Source of the DNA: a virus
DNA length: 38,266 nt
Direction: 5' to 3' (one strand)
IMG/VR virus record: IMGVR_UViG_3300046171_000385
Coordinates: 1 to 38,266 of that record
The position numbers were made by a program, and so were the translations under genes. Within the stretch, counting starts at the first letter, position 1. Each line of letters begins with the position of its first letter. Shown here piece by piece: positions 13,196-21,625 of this stretch. A model generated the notes under the pieces. The model made no database searches. It was not told where the DNA came from and saw only the letters and a program-made list of their open reading frames with translations.

Positions 13196-13681
13196 ATGTC
13201 TGCGCGTGAGTTGACACCAAAGCAGGAAGCCTTCGCGCTTGCATACTTCGAGACTGGTAACGCGGCTGAAGCTTACCGGCGGGCATATGATGTCGCTGAG
13301 GGAGCGAAGGATCACTGGCTTTATGTTGAGGCCAGCCAGCTTCTAGATCACCCTGAGATTTCCCTAAGGCTGAAATCGCTTGAAGTGCAGGCTGCCGAGC
13401 TTTCGATCTACACACGCCACAAGGCAATGGAGGAGCTTGAAGAGGCGCGGCAGGAAGCCAAGAAAAACGCTCAAGCTTCCGCAATGGTCGGCGCGACTTC
13501 GGCAAAAATAAAACTGTTGGGACTCGACAAACCAAGCCGCGTTGAGGTGACCAGCCCTGACGGAAGCATGACGCCCGCCCCGGCCATCACGCTCACGAAC
13601 CTGTCGGACGAGGAGCTAACCCAGCTTGAACGCCTTACCGACAAAGCAAGACATCCAGAGGGAGTGGGCGAGACGGAGTAA
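13196..13681 (+). CDS. Terminase small subunit
   Basis: A 161-residue protein starting MSARELTPKQEAFALAYFET. This TPKQ(E/R)xFxxxYxxxGNAxxAYRxAY opening is diagnostic for the Terminase_2 small-subunit family, which recognises phage DNA ends and loads the large subunit. The HTH part covers residues 8-60, an oligomerisation helix about 75-105 (KAMEELEEARQEAKKNAQ), and a C-terminal tail binds the large subunit. The start at 13196 has GAGGAG six bases upstream; the ATG at 13169 lacks one. The 3' end overlaps the large-subunit gene by 56 bases. Confidence 0.9.
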   Translation: MSARELTPKQEAFALAYFETGNAAEAYRRAYDVAEGAKDHWLYVEASQLLDHPEISLRLKSLEVQAAELSIYTRHKAMEELEEARQEAKKNAQASAMVGATSAKIKLLGLDKPSRVEVTSPDGSMTPAPAITLTNLSDEELTQLERLTDKARHPEGVGETE

Positions 13682-15095
13682 CCTCGGCTTTGCGCGCTAC
13701 CATTTCCCGGCGCGCGAAGGGATGCCGTTCATTGAGGGTCCTCACCACCGTGCCATTGGCCAAACCCTTGACCGGGTGCATAGCGGCGAGATTAGCCGGC
13801 TGATCATAACGCTGCCACCGGGCTACACTAAGACCGAGATGGCGGTGGTCAATTTCATCGCGCGGGGCTTCATGATCAACCCTGCAGCGCGGTTCATCCA
13901 TGCTACATTTTCGGACGACCTGGCACGCGAAAACAGTGACAAGATCAAAAGCCTGATTGAGCTTCCAGAGTTCGGAGAGCTTGCTGCCGTTTCGGTCAAG
14001 TCAGACACGAGGGCCAAGGATCGCTGGAAGACAGTGCAGGGTGGCGGGATGCTGGCCAAGGCAGCGGGTGGCCCGATCACGGGTTTCCGAGCTGGCTACA
14101 TGGACAAGGAAAAGTTCACTGGCGCACTGGTGGTAGATGACCCACTAAAGCCGGATGATGCGTTCAGCCCGACAAAGCGGGCATCAGTTAACAAAAGGGC
14201 AACTAACACCTTCCGCAGCCGTCTGGCGCATGATCGCGTACCAATCGTGGTCATCATGCAGAGGTTGCACAGCGACGACTTCGTGGGACACCTACTGACC
14301 GGAGGGACCGGCGAAGTCTGGGATCACCTCGACCTACCGGTGATCATCGACCAGTCGACGGAATATCCCAGAGATTGGACGCACGGTCGCCCGGTGCCTC
14401 ACGACCTGCCAGACGGGCCGCTCTGGACGGAAAAGCACAGCGTCGAAGAGATCGAGGTCATCAAGGCGGACGCCTACACCTTCGCCAGCCAGTACATGCA
14501 GCGCCCGGTCTCTGCGGAGGGTGCGCTCTTCGATATGAGCGGATTGCATTGGTACAAGCCCGGGGAAGAACCTGAGATCGACTACTACCGCATGTACGCG
14601 GACACTGCCCAAAAGACAGGCGAGCGGAACGATTACTCGGTCATCGAGCTATGGGGAAAAGCCAAGAGCGGCCCCGCGGTACTAGTCGATCTGGTGCGAG
14701 GCAAATGGGAAGCGCCTGACCTAGAAAAGAACGCACTAGCTTTTTGGGCCAAGCACAAAGGCAAAATCGTCCGCGGCCTTCGGGTCGAGGACAAGGTGTC
14801 AGGGACCGGCCTGATCCAGTCGCTTAAGCGCAAGGGGATCCCAGTTGATGGTATTCAGCGCGATCGGGACAAATACACGCGCGGCCTTGACGCTGCTCCC
14901 TGGGTCGCGACAGGCCAAGTATGGCTGCCCAAAGATGCGTCGTTCACGGAAAGCCTGAGGTATGAAATGCAAACATTTGACGGCCTCGGCACAGGGTTCG
15001 ATGACCAGATTGACCCGATGATGGACGCGATAGCGGATATGCTGGGCGGTTATGGTTCGTTTGTCGGCTTTGGCATCCCGAAAGGGCGTCGCTGA
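13626..15095 (+). CDS. Terminase large subunit
   Basis: A 489-residue packaging motor. The ATPase part carries a Walker A-like LPPGYTKTE at 63-71, unusual in reading GYTKT rather than GxGKS, and Walker B ALVVDD at 167-172. The nuclease part has acidic clusters YADTAQK, GLRVEDKVSG and a final DDQIDPMMDAIAD, as expected for an RNase H-like domain. The start is TTG at 13626, inside the small-subunit gene, with GGAG ten bases upstream. The first in-frame ATG would remove the conserved lead-in WARRSNLGFARYHFP. A cos or pac strategy cannot be told by eye. Confidence 0.93.
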   Translation: MNALPTKQDIQREWARRSNLGFARYHFPAREGMPFIEGPHHRAIGQTLDRVHSGEISRLIITLPPGYTKTEMAVVNFIARGFMINPAARFIHATFSDDLARENSDKIKSLIELPEFGELAAVSVKSDTRAKDRWKTVQGGGMLAKAAGGPITGFRAGYMDKEKFTGALVVDDPLKPDDAFSPTKRASVNKRATNTFRSRLAHDRVPIVVIMQRLHSDDFVGHLLTGGTGEVWDHLDLPVIIDQSTEYPRDWTHGRPVPHDLPDGPLWTEKHSVEEIEVIKADAYTFASQYMQRPVSAEGALFDMSGLHWYKPGEEPEIDYYRMYADTAQKTGERNDYSVIELWGKAKSGPAVLVDLVRGKWEAPDLEKNALAFWAKHKGKIVRGLRVEDKVSGTGLIQSLKRKGIPVDGIQRDRDKYTRGLDAAPWVATGQVWLPKDASFTESLRYEMQTFDGLGTGFDDQIDPMMDAIADMLGGYGSFVGFGIPKGRR

Positions 15096-16387
15096 TGGCC
15101 CGGCGGACATTAGCTGGGATGTTCCCTGAACACTTCGCAACGGTATCAAACGTCAAGCGGGTGCATGCCGACGAGTACGGATGGCCCGATCGGCTGACGT
15201 TCCCGGATCTTCTGCATATGTATCGTCGAAACGGATTGGCAGCCGCCGCAGTCAATGCGTTCAAGTCCAAGACGTGGCAAACTGTGCCGGTCCTTCGCAT
15301 AACCGGTAAAGACGACGACTTGACCAGCACCGAGAAGGCGGTCGCGGCACACCTAGCACGCGTTCGCTTCTGGCAGCAGTTTGCAGAGGCCGATGCACGG
15401 TCCATCGTAGGGGACTATGGCGGGCTTGTCCTACGGTTCTCTGACGATAAAAATATGAACGAGCCGGTAAATAAAGCGGTGGGCATCACCAAGCTGTTCG
15501 CGGCAATTCCCTGCTGGCAGCACCAGCTACGTCCGAGCGAGTTCGACACTGACACCACGTCAGAAACCTACGGCGAACCCACAATGTGGGAATATGCCGA
15601 AAACGCCACGGGTAGCGACGGGATATCAGCAGGCCCGCGCCGCCGTTTCAAGGTTCACCCAGACCGAGTGGTGATCCTGTCGCGGGATGGGACTATCAAC
15701 GACCGCTCACAACTCGAAGCGGGCTACAACGCCATGCTCGACGCAGAAAAGATCAGCGGAGCTGGGGCAGAAGGGTTCTTCAAGACCGCCAAGAACGCGC
15801 CTGTTATTTCGATGGAAGACGGAAACGGTTTCGAAGAAATGGCTCGTGGCATGGGGATCGACCCTTCCGAGCTTACCGACAAGCTGAACGAGGTGGTGAA
15901 GGCTTGGGCGTCTGGCTTTGACGCTTCCCTGTTGCTCTCCAAGATGAAAACCGAGTTCCCCAACATCACGCTGCCGCAACCGGAGGAATTCTGGAATATT
16001 TGCGTGATGACCTTCGCTGCGTCGATGCGCATTCCATTCAAGGTGTTGATTGGCATGATCACCGGCGAGAGGGCCAGCACTGAGGACGCGAAGGACTGGG
16101 CGCGCACAAATGAGGCTCGCCGATCCGGCGAGATTGTTCCCGCAATTATGACACTGATCGAGCGGTTTCAGGAGACTGACACGCTGCCAGCTGGTGAATG
16201 GCGGGTCGAATGGGAATCCCTGCTGGATGACGGTCCAGACGCAATGATGGCGCGGGCAAAAACCATGTCAGAAATCAACACGTCTGAAGCGGGCGAAGTA
16301 TTTGACGTGACTGAGATCAGGCGCGCTGCCGGGCATCCTGCTGGGCTGACGGCCGGCGATGATGAAGAGGATGATGATGATGAATAA
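15095..16387 (+). CDS. Portal protein (DUF1073-like)
   Basis: A 430-residue protein of DUF1073 type, the dodecameric portal at the capsid vertex through which DNA enters. Recognisable parts are LLHMYRRNGLAAAAVNAFKS near the N-terminus, the core VHPDRVVILSRDG, the helical DPSELTDKLNEVVKAWASG and the C-terminal LIGMITGERASTEDAKDWAR. It ends in an Asp/Glu run. Directly after the terminase, overlapping its stop as TGATG. Automated pipelines sometimes label this family as an anti-CBASS nuclease (Acb1); size and position make portal the right reading here. Confidence 0.88.
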   Translation: MARRTLAGMFPEHFATVSNVKRVHADEYGWPDRLTFPDLLHMYRRNGLAAAAVNAFKSKTWQTVPVLRITGKDDDLTSTEKAVAAHLARVRFWQQFAEADARSIVGDYGGLVLRFSDDKNMNEPVNKAVGITKLFAAIPCWQHQLRPSEFDTDTTSETYGEPTMWEYAENATGSDGISAGPRRRFKVHPDRVVILSRDGTINDRSQLEAGYNAMLDAEKISGAGAEGFFKTAKNAPVISMEDGNGFEEMARGMGIDPSELTDKLNEVVKAWASGFDASLLLSKMKTEFPNITLPQPEEFWNICVMTFAASMRIPFKVLIGMITGERASTEDAKDWARTNEARRSGEIVPAIMTLIERFQETDTLPAGEWRVEWESLLDDGPDAMMARAKTMSEINTSEAGEVFDVTEIRRAAGHPAGLTAGDDEEDDDDE

Positions 16388-17480
16388 GGCACTGGTTCAC
16401 GCTCGCAGCAACGCTGTCGGGCCAATTCGGCACGAGGTCCGCAACGGCCACAACGTGATGATCATCCCGTCCTATGTGATCAAGGATGATACCGTCCTGA
16501 ATGGAATTTTCTATGGCAAGGATGAGATCGACAAGTCGTTTGAAGGGCTGAACGGCACCCACGCGCCGCTTGGTCATCCGCAGAAAGACGGCATGTTTCT
16601 CAACGCCGCCGACCCGGTGGCGGTAGCAGAAAACGGCGTCTTTGCGTTCAACGAGAACGCCCGTCGGGTGGACGACCGGATCGCGATCGACGTGGTGATC
16701 TACAAGGATCGCGCCGCAGAGAATGCGAACGGCAAGCGCCTACTCGAAGCGATCAATGAGGGCGAGCCGATCCACACCTCAACCGGCCTCTACATGAACA
16801 TCGAAGACGCCCCGAAAGGGCATGCCGCTGAGAAGATCGGACGTAACTTCGTGTGGGACCATAACGCCCTGTTGCTGGATGAGCCAGGCGCGATCACGCC
16901 AGACGAAGGCGTCGGGCTGATGGTCAACAAATCAGGACTTACCGTCATCAACTCGCGCGTCGATTGGGCTGAGGATGACCTTGCATGGGCTGCTGAGCAT
17001 TTGCTCGACAGCGCCGAGCGACTGGACAAGGCGAAGGCGCGTGAAGCGTTGCTGCCGCGTCTGGTTGAAGCCCTTCGGGGCATCATGTCCGGCGGCTCCG
17101 CCGAGGCGAATGAAGATGTCCAAAAGGAGGATCCCATGGACAAAGAAACCAAGGCCGCACTTGATGCGGTGAACACCAAAATTGACACGCTGGCAGATAC
17201 CCTGACCAACGGTCTGAAAACTCTCACCGACGCTCAGGAGGCGCAGGCCAACGCGGTGAAAGAGGCCGAAGAGGCTGAACGCGAAAGCCTGACGAATACC
17301 ATCGTAAAAGCGGCGATCCTCGACGAGGACGACTGCAACGCTCTGCCAGTTGCCAACCTACGCAAGCTGGCCGCAAACGCCAAGCCCGGCAAAGCGGCGG
17401 CGGTGGGCAATGGCGCAGCCGACCCCGACACCGGCAACACCATCAAGTTCCGCGTTCCCGGCGCAGCAAAGGAGGCCTAG
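16380..17480 (+). CDS. DUF2213 head protein, putative prohead protease with C-terminal scaffold
   Basis: A 366-residue protein of DUF2213 type. The N-terminal domain (about 1-200) contains GTHAPLGHP, IHTSTGLYMNI and VWDHNALLLDEPGAITPDEG. The conserved Ser in STG and the His in DHNA are plausible catalytic residues of a herpesvirus-type prohead protease, an inference. Residues 253-366 form a separate helical, coiled-coil-like part (DKETKAALDAVNTKIDTLAD) with scaffold character. Four tandem ATGs follow the AGAGG site; I use 16380, though 16377 is equally good. An internal ribosome site and ATG at 17136 suggest that the scaffold is also made on its own. Confidence 0.8.
   Translation: MNKALVHARSNAVGPIRHEVRNGHNVMIIPSYVIKDDTVLNGIFYGKDEIDKSFEGLNGTHAPLGHPQKDGMFLNAADPVAVAENGVFAFNENARRVDDRIAIDVVIYKDRAAENANGKRLLEAINEGEPIHTSTGLYMNIEDAPKGHAAEKIGRNFVWDHNALLLDEPGAITPDEGVGLMVNKSGLTVINSRVDWAEDDLAWAAEHLLDSAERLDKAKAREALLPRLVEALRGIMSGGSAEANEDVQKEDPMDKETKAALDAVNTKIDTLADTLTNGLKTLTDAQEAQANAVKEAEEAERESLTNTIVKAAILDEDDCNALPVANLRKLAANAKPGKAAAVGNGAADPDTGNTIKFRVPGAAKEA
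17136..17480 (+). CDS. Nested in-frame scaffold protein (internal start)
   Basis: A perfect AAGGAGG (17124-17130) stands five bases before an in-frame ATG at 17136 inside the DUF2213 gene. Initiation there would give a 114-residue helical protein equal to the C-terminal third of the larger product. Lambda C/Nu3 and Mu I/Z use this arrangement: a protease and, from the same frame, a more abundant scaffold. The site is stronger than that of the full-length gene, which suits scaffold excess. Expression is predicted, not shown. Confidence 0.65.
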   Translation: MDKETKAALDAVNTKIDTLADTLTNGLKTLTDAQEAQANAVKEAEEAERESLTNTIVKAAILDEDDCNALPVANLRKLAANAKPGKAAAVGNGAADPDTGNTIKFRVPGAAKEA

Positions 17481-17483
17481 TCA

Positions 17484-17939
17484 ATGGCACGCTACAACAC
17501 GATCTATGCGGGTCCGGTGAGCAACCCGACCCCTCACGCTATGGAAGCGCTGACAAGTGTGGCGCTGACGCCCGGTTCGCTGGTGACCTTCGATGCGGCA
17601 AATGGCTTTACGCCGGCCACCGCAGCCACCACGGCCAAGGTATGGCTGGTGCAAGATAACTACCTGACCGGCCGCGGCATCGACACCAGCTGGGCAGCCG
17701 GCAGCCGTGCTGTTGCGCTCGATATGGTCGACGGTCAGTTGTTCAACGCGCTGGTCGCGACGGGTAACGACCTGACTGAGGGTGACGCGCTCACACCGGG
17801 CGCTGGCGGCGTTCTAGTGAAGGCTGCGCTGTCCGACAAGGTGGTCGCGGTCGCCAACGAGACCTTCAACAACAATACTGGCTCAGCTCAGCTTGTCAGC
17901 GTTCGCGCTGCGACCGGCTACCTGACCGCAGCGACATAA
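17484..17939 (+). CDS. Capsid decoration-like protein
   Basis: A 151-residue, beta-rich protein (LTSVALTPGSLVTFDAANG, then ALTPGAGGVLVKAALSDKVV). Its size and placement between the protease/scaffold gene and the major capsid gene fit head decoration (cement) proteins. AAGGAGG stands eight bases before the ATG, so it should be well expressed. The family is not identified with certainty; a minor structural protein is the alternative. Confidence 0.65.
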   Translation: MARYNTIYAGPVSNPTPHAMEALTSVALTPGSLVTFDAANGFTPATAATTAKVWLVQDNYLTGRGIDTSWAAGSRAVALDMVDGQLFNALVATGNDLTEGDALTPGAGGVLVKAALSDKVVAVANETFNNNTGSAQLVSVRAATGYLTAAT

Positions 17940-17951
17940 GGGGATCACCAG

Positions 17952-18992
17952 ATGCGCTATTTCGATAACGACTTGATCACCAATTCCCGCCCGCACCAGG
18001 CGTGGTGGAATGAAGTGTCCGGCATCCGCAATCACTGGTATTCGGCTGATCCCGTTGCCAACGCACAGACCGTCCTGCCGCCTGACTTCTGGTTTGATCT
18101 GGATGAACAGACCGTTCGCATCATGCGGGATGATGGCGGCGAGGAGTTCATGTCCGACCTGATGGGGCTGGCTCGTCCAGTTAATATCGGCAAGATGGTC
18201 TCCATCGCCCGCACATCCAGCGACATGAGCGACAAGGTGGTTCGCTCGGTCTCCGGTCAGGTGCCGGTGCCAGTCGACAAGGTCGAGTACGGCTTCGACG
18301 GTGCACCCATCACCATTTTCGCGAAGGGTTATGGCCGCTCCTGGCGCGAGGTGATGAAGTTCCAAAGCGAGGGCTATGACGCTCTGGCTGACGACAACGA
18401 AGCCGCGCTGGACAAGATCGACCGCGACATGGTCGACTACGCGCTCGACGGTGACGCGACCATCAACATCGAGGGCTTCGGAGCCTACGGGATCCGCACC
18501 GCGCCCAACTCGAAGGCGATCAACCTCGGCTCCGGCGCTGGCGGTGCGAGTATCGACCTGACCGCGCCGGCCACCACACCGGATGCGATCGACGCTTTCT
18601 TCGTCGGCCCGTTCGGCGCGATGCTCGATGCCAACTTCATCTCGGCACCGGTAAACCTCTATATCTCGCCCGAGATCGCCCGCAACTGGGATCGCGCCTA
18701 CTCCGGTGCTGCTGGCCTCAAGCCGGGGTCCATCATGGATCACGTCGCGAAGAACCGCCGCATCAAGAAGGTCGTCGTCACCCACAAACTGTCGGGCAAC
18801 GAGTTCTTCGGTTTCGTGCCGAGCGCTCGCTTCATTCGTCCGCTGATCGGCATGGCGGTCAACACCACGCCACGCGTTCGCCTGAACCCCACCGATGACC
18901 ATCAGTTCCTCTGCATGGGCGCGATGGGCATTCAGGTGCGCGGTGACGGCAATGGTCGCTCAGGCGTGTTCTTTTCGGAGGTCGTGAACTGA
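17952..18992 (+). CDS. Major capsid protein
   Basis: A 346-residue protein placed right after the protease/scaffold and decoration genes, where the major capsid gene belongs. Features consistent with an HK97-type coat protein are the long N-terminal arm (residues 1-100), the central helix SWREVMKFQSEGYDALADDN and repeated beta segments to the C-terminus (LNPTDDHQFLCMGAMGIQVR). I recognise it as a capsid-type protein from size, order and composition, without a specific family match. Codon use is strongly biased, as expected of an abundant product. Confidence 0.82.
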   Translation: MRYFDNDLITNSRPHQAWWNEVSGIRNHWYSADPVANAQTVLPPDFWFDLDEQTVRIMRDDGGEEFMSDLMGLARPVNIGKMVSIARTSSDMSDKVVRSVSGQVPVPVDKVEYGFDGAPITIFAKGYGRSWREVMKFQSEGYDALADDNEAALDKIDRDMVDYALDGDATINIEGFGAYGIRTAPNSKAINLGSGAGGASIDLTAPATTPDAIDAFFVGPFGAMLDANFISAPVNLYISPEIARNWDRAYSGAAGLKPGSIMDHVAKNRRIKKVVVTHKLSGNEFFGFVPSARFIRPLIGMAVNTTPRVRLNPTDDHQFLCMGAMGIQVRGDGNGRSGVFFSEVVN

Positions 18993-19330
18993 TGGCTTAT
19001 CGCATTCGCATCACAAAAGGGGGGCTCTTCGGTAACACCGGGGAGCTTCCCATCGGCCAAGAGTTCACGCTCAAGGGCAAGCCGCCCGCGGGCTGGGCTG
19101 GGCGTTACGAGACCATCTCGCAGACCGACGACAAAGAGCCTGTCACAGCCACTGGCGGCATGAGCGAAGATCGCAAGGCGGCGATCCTTGAAGCCATCGG
19201 CGGCCTGGACCGCGAGAAGGACTACACCAAGGGTGGCAAGCCGGACGTCGACGCGATCAACGCTCTGATGCCCGAGGACGCTGAAACCGTCACCGCCGCT
19301 GAGCGTGACGAAGTGGTCAAGGACGACTGA
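18992..19330 (+). CDS. Small head-region protein (112 aa)
   Basis: Begins MAYRIRITKGGLFGNTGELP, a beta-rich domain of about 45 residues, followed by a helical acidic tail (EDRKAAILEAIGGLDREKD). The start overlaps the capsid stop as TGATG. Proteins here in related phages are minor capsid or head-fibre components. No family recognised. Confidence 0.65.
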   Translation: MAYRIRITKGGLFGNTGELPIGQEFTLKGKPPAGWAGRYETISQTDDKEPVTATGGMSEDRKAAILEAIGGLDREKDYTKGGKPDVDAINALMPEDAETVTAAERDEVVKDD

Positions 19331-19332
19331 TC

Positions 19333-19722
19333 ATGGCTGCCACGGTGGAGGGTTGGATTGCATATGCGGCACTGCGCGGTGATGCCGTGGCAAACGATCA
19401 AGCCAGCGCTGCGGCGCTGGTTCGCGGGCACGACTATATCGACTTCCACTATTGTAACCGGTTCGGGTCCGCAGTGAGAGTTGATGAAGAGATCGTTAAC
19501 AAGGCGGTTTATGAAGCCGCCAAGCTAGAGCTCGCCACATCAGGCTTTTGGTCAAAGACCTATACACCCGATCAGCAGAAGGTTTTGACCGCGGTGGGCG
19601 AGATCAAATGGACTGTGCGCGGTGACGCAAGTGGTCCGGACGCGGCCACGCCGGTCAGCACGAAGATCGACAGCATGCTGCGACCCTATATGGCGAAGCT
19701 GACCGGGATTTTTGTAGTATGA
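19333..19722 (+). CDS. Head-tail connector/adaptor (DnaT-like)
   Basis: A 129-residue protein. YAALRGDAVANDQASAAALV, RGHDYIDFHY and AVYEAAKLELATSG fit the head-tail adaptor family often labelled DnaT-like single-stranded DNA-binding protein in prophages. Alternating helices and the position after the capsid gene support the connector role: a ring between portal and tail. The start lies three bases after the previous stop, and the 3' end overlaps the next gene by ATGA. The DnaT label should not be taken as a replication function. Confidence 0.7.
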   Translation: MAATVEGWIAYAALRGDAVANDQASAAALVRGHDYIDFHYCNRFGSAVRVDEEIVNKAVYEAAKLELATSGFWSKTYTPDQQKVLTAVGEIKWTVRGDASGPDAATPVSTKIDSMLRPYMAKLTGIFVV

Positions 19723-20147
19723 GCGCTGGAAGCGATATCGCCGCCGAAGTGCTGGCAGGGCTGGCAGAGGCAGGCGAGGCGACCGGCAACGGGCCGATGA
19801 TCTGCACCCTGCGCCGACCTGCCGCAGACGGGCCAATTGATCCTTGGGGCGGTGGCGGAAGCGGGCCGACCTATCACGAGGTGACAGCGGTTCAGACGCG
19901 AAAGCACATCCGCGATGCGACCGGCACCCTGATCGGCGAGACGCGGACGGTGCTTCTTCTCGATGCTACGGGCGTTGTACCTGGCAAGGCGGATCATGTC
20001 GCGGTGAACGTGCGGCGGGCTGACGTTGTGGAGAAGTCAGACGAACCCGGAGCGCTCCCAGCCACGCCGTTTCACGAGATCGCGGATGTTGACACAGTCG
20101 CGCCCGGCGGAGTGGCGGTTCTGCATAAAGTGACGCTAGGAAACTGA
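19719..20147 (+). CDS. Head-closure/neck-like protein (142 aa)
   Basis: A 142-residue protein opening with an Ala/Glu helix, then beta-rich segments (TYHEVTAVQTRKHIRDATG, RTVLLLDATGVVPGKADHV, VAPGGVAVLHKVTLGN). Size, composition and position after the connector gene suit a head-closure or stopper protein. No specific family match; function inferred from gene order only. Confidence 0.65.
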   Translation: MSAGSDIAAEVLAGLAEAGEATGNGPMICTLRRPAADGPIDPWGGGGSGPTYHEVTAVQTRKHIRDATGTLIGETRTVLLLDATGVVPGKADHVAVNVRRADVVEKSDEPGALPATPFHEIADVDTVAPGGVAVLHKVTLGN

Positions 20148-20171
20148 GGAAAGCATGCGTATATTGGCCCA

Positions 20172-20360
20172 GTGTCAATCAACCCGCCCTCAGACTTGGA
20201 AATAGCTGCTCTGGCTGCGATCCTGCCCCGCTGGTGGGCTGAGTGCCAGAGCACCCCGGTAGACGCCCTGCTAGCCTTTACGGAGCCGAGGGATTGGGAG
20301 CGTGACGCGGGGCTGATCCTCTGGGCGTATTGGCTGGGGCAGATGAACGCACGGGGTTAA
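20172..20360 (+). CDS. Small Trp-rich hypothetical protein (62 aa), GTG start
   Basis: Starts at GTG 20172; no good ribosome site is seen and no other start exists in frame. The product has six Trp residues in 62 (ILPRWWAEC, EPRDWERDAGLILWAYWLG), an amphipathic helical pattern. A 16-codon ORF at 20156 with a better site (GAGGAAAGC) could deliver ribosomes to it. Family unknown. Confidence 0.5.
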   Translation: MSINPPSDLEIAALAAILPRWWAECQSTPVDALLAFTEPRDWERDAGLILWAYWLGQMNARG

Positions 20361-20429
20361 CCCGTAAACTCTCACAATTAGACGAACCTGCCCCGTTGAG
20401 CGGGACTTTAACGCATGGAAGGGACCACC

Positions 20430-20600
20430 ATGACCGTAGTTGCAAACCTCACAGTCAAGATGCCTCGTATGCGCCTCAGAATGGCCCGCTTGGCTATCTT
20501 TGCTCTTGCGCCGTTCATCCGCAGCGAAGCTAAAGGCCAGCGCATCGGAGTCGCCCTCATTGCATGGGTGCAGCGCGGCTTGCGGGTTTCTGTCACCTAA
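20430..20600 (+). CDS. Small basic hydrophobic protein (56 aa)
   Basis: A 56-residue protein (MTVVANLTVKMPRMRLRMAR, then LAIFALAPFI) with a short hydrophobic stretch. AAGGGA stands upstream of the ATG at 20430, preferred to the in-frame ATG at 20415. Its stop is directly followed by the ATG of the next gene. It could be a small membrane-active peptide; family unknown. Confidence 0.45.
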   Translation: MTVVANLTVKMPRMRLRMARLAIFALAPFIRSEAKGQRIGVALIAWVQRGLRVSVT

Positions 20601-21623
20601 ATGGCCCCCAAGAGCCTACAGCAGCGCCGTATCGAGGCTTTGCTACAGCGCCAATCGGTTGCCGTTCGCAAAGCCTTCCTTGAGGCGATGCAAAAGGCCA
20701 CTAACGCTGTGGACCGCGCTGCGCTGATCCGGTTCCTTGAGGCTGGCGACATTGAAAGGGCGGCAGCGCTGTTCCGCATCGAGCGCGGCACGATGTTCCC
20801 GCTATCCGAGGCCATCCGCGATGCCTTCATAGGCGGCGGTTTGGCGGTAGCAGATGAACTGCCCAAGGGCTTGTCGGGCGTGTTTGGCTTCGACGGGCGG
20901 CACGATAGGGCGGTGGCCCTGGCCGAAGCACAGGCGGCGGAACTGGTGACGAACATCAGCGACGACGCAATTGCAAACGCCCGCAAGGTGATCGTTGACG
21001 GGTTGGACACAAACCGCAGCCTGAACAGCGTTGCCCGCGATCTGGTGGGACGCAAGGTGGGGAGGCAGCGAGTAGGGGGCATCATCGGCCTGACAGAGCC
21101 TCAGTCCGACCGTATGATTAACCTGCGCTCTATGTTGGCTGATCCTGACCGCATCGGGGAATATTTCAAAGACGCGGATATGAAGATACCGCGCTACAAA
21201 GAGAGCGACCGGCGTTTCGACGCAATGGTCCGCAAGGCGATCAAGAGCAGCAAGGCGCTGCCCGCTGCTGACATTGACCGCATCGGGGAGGCATACAAGG
21301 CCAAGGCCAGCGGCAATCGGGCGAAGATCGTGGCGCGAAACGAGGCTTTCACGGCGCAAGCATCGGGCCGAGATGAAGCGTATCAGCAGTTGCTTGATAG
21401 CGGTACGGTCGAAAGCGTGTCTGTCCGGTGGCAGCACAACCTTTCTGAGCATCCCCGCGAGGATCACGTTGCCATGAATGGAACGGTTATCCAGCTGGGC
21501 AAGACGTTCGAATTTCCCGGCGGGGTTCAGATGAAACATCCCCATGACCCCGCGGGTGGTCCTGCCCATTCTATTGGGTGCCGGTGCATTGCGATCTATC
21601 GCACGAAGATAGCGAAGGACTGA
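20601..21623 (+). CDS. Minor head protein, Mu F/SPP1 gp7-like
   Basis: A 340-residue protein. The C-terminal region from about 240 (KIVARNEAFTAQASGRDEAY, VSVRWQHNLSEHPREDHVAM, MKHPHDPAGGPAHSIGCRC) is the Mu F-type domain with its usual His-rich segment and final GCRC motif. The N-terminal 240 residues are helical. Members of this family bind the portal and are packaged in small numbers. The gene normally follows the portal directly; here it lies after the connectors, a rearranged order. Starts immediately after the preceding stop. Confidence 0.85.
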   Translation: MAPKSLQQRRIEALLQRQSVAVRKAFLEAMQKATNAVDRAALIRFLEAGDIERAAALFRIERGTMFPLSEAIRDAFIGGGLAVADELPKGLSGVFGFDGRHDRAVALAEAQAAELVTNISDDAIANARKVIVDGLDTNRSLNSVARDLVGRKVGRQRVGGIIGLTEPQSDRMINLRSMLADPDRIGEYFKDADMKIPRYKESDRRFDAMVRKAIKSSKALPAADIDRIGEAYKAKASGNRAKIVARNEAFTAQASGRDEAYQQLLDSGTVESVSVRWQHNLSEHPREDHVAMNGTVIQLGKTFEFPGGVQMKHPHDPAGGPAHSIGCRCIAIYRTKIAKD

Positions 21624-21625
21624 GC

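Noticed and set aside
16359-16382. Start of the DUF2213 gene at 16359
   Set aside because: This would extend the protein into the Asp/Glu-coding end of the portal as Met/Lys/Arg repeats; the AGAGG site points to the last ATGs of the series.
15095-16387. Anti-CBASS (Acb1) function for the DUF1073-type gene
   Set aside because: Length of 430 residues and position between terminase and capsid genes make it the portal; the Acb1 name comes from cross-matching profile models.
17883-18902. 339-aa minus-strand ORF opposite the major capsid gene
   Set aside because: Antisense shadow produced by the strong codon bias of the capsid gene; Asp/Val/Arg-rich, no start context, no family.
19333-19722. DnaT replication function
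   Set aside because: The label is common for this head-tail adaptor family; the gene lies in the connector block, far from the replication genes.
20384-20410. CCCG-TTGAG-CGGG hairpin before the 56-aa gene
   Set aside because: A 4-bp core stem followed by ACTTTAA; not convincing as a terminator.
20802-21569. 255-aa minus-strand ORF
   Set aside because: Opposite the minor head gene with its clear GCRC domain; no independent support.
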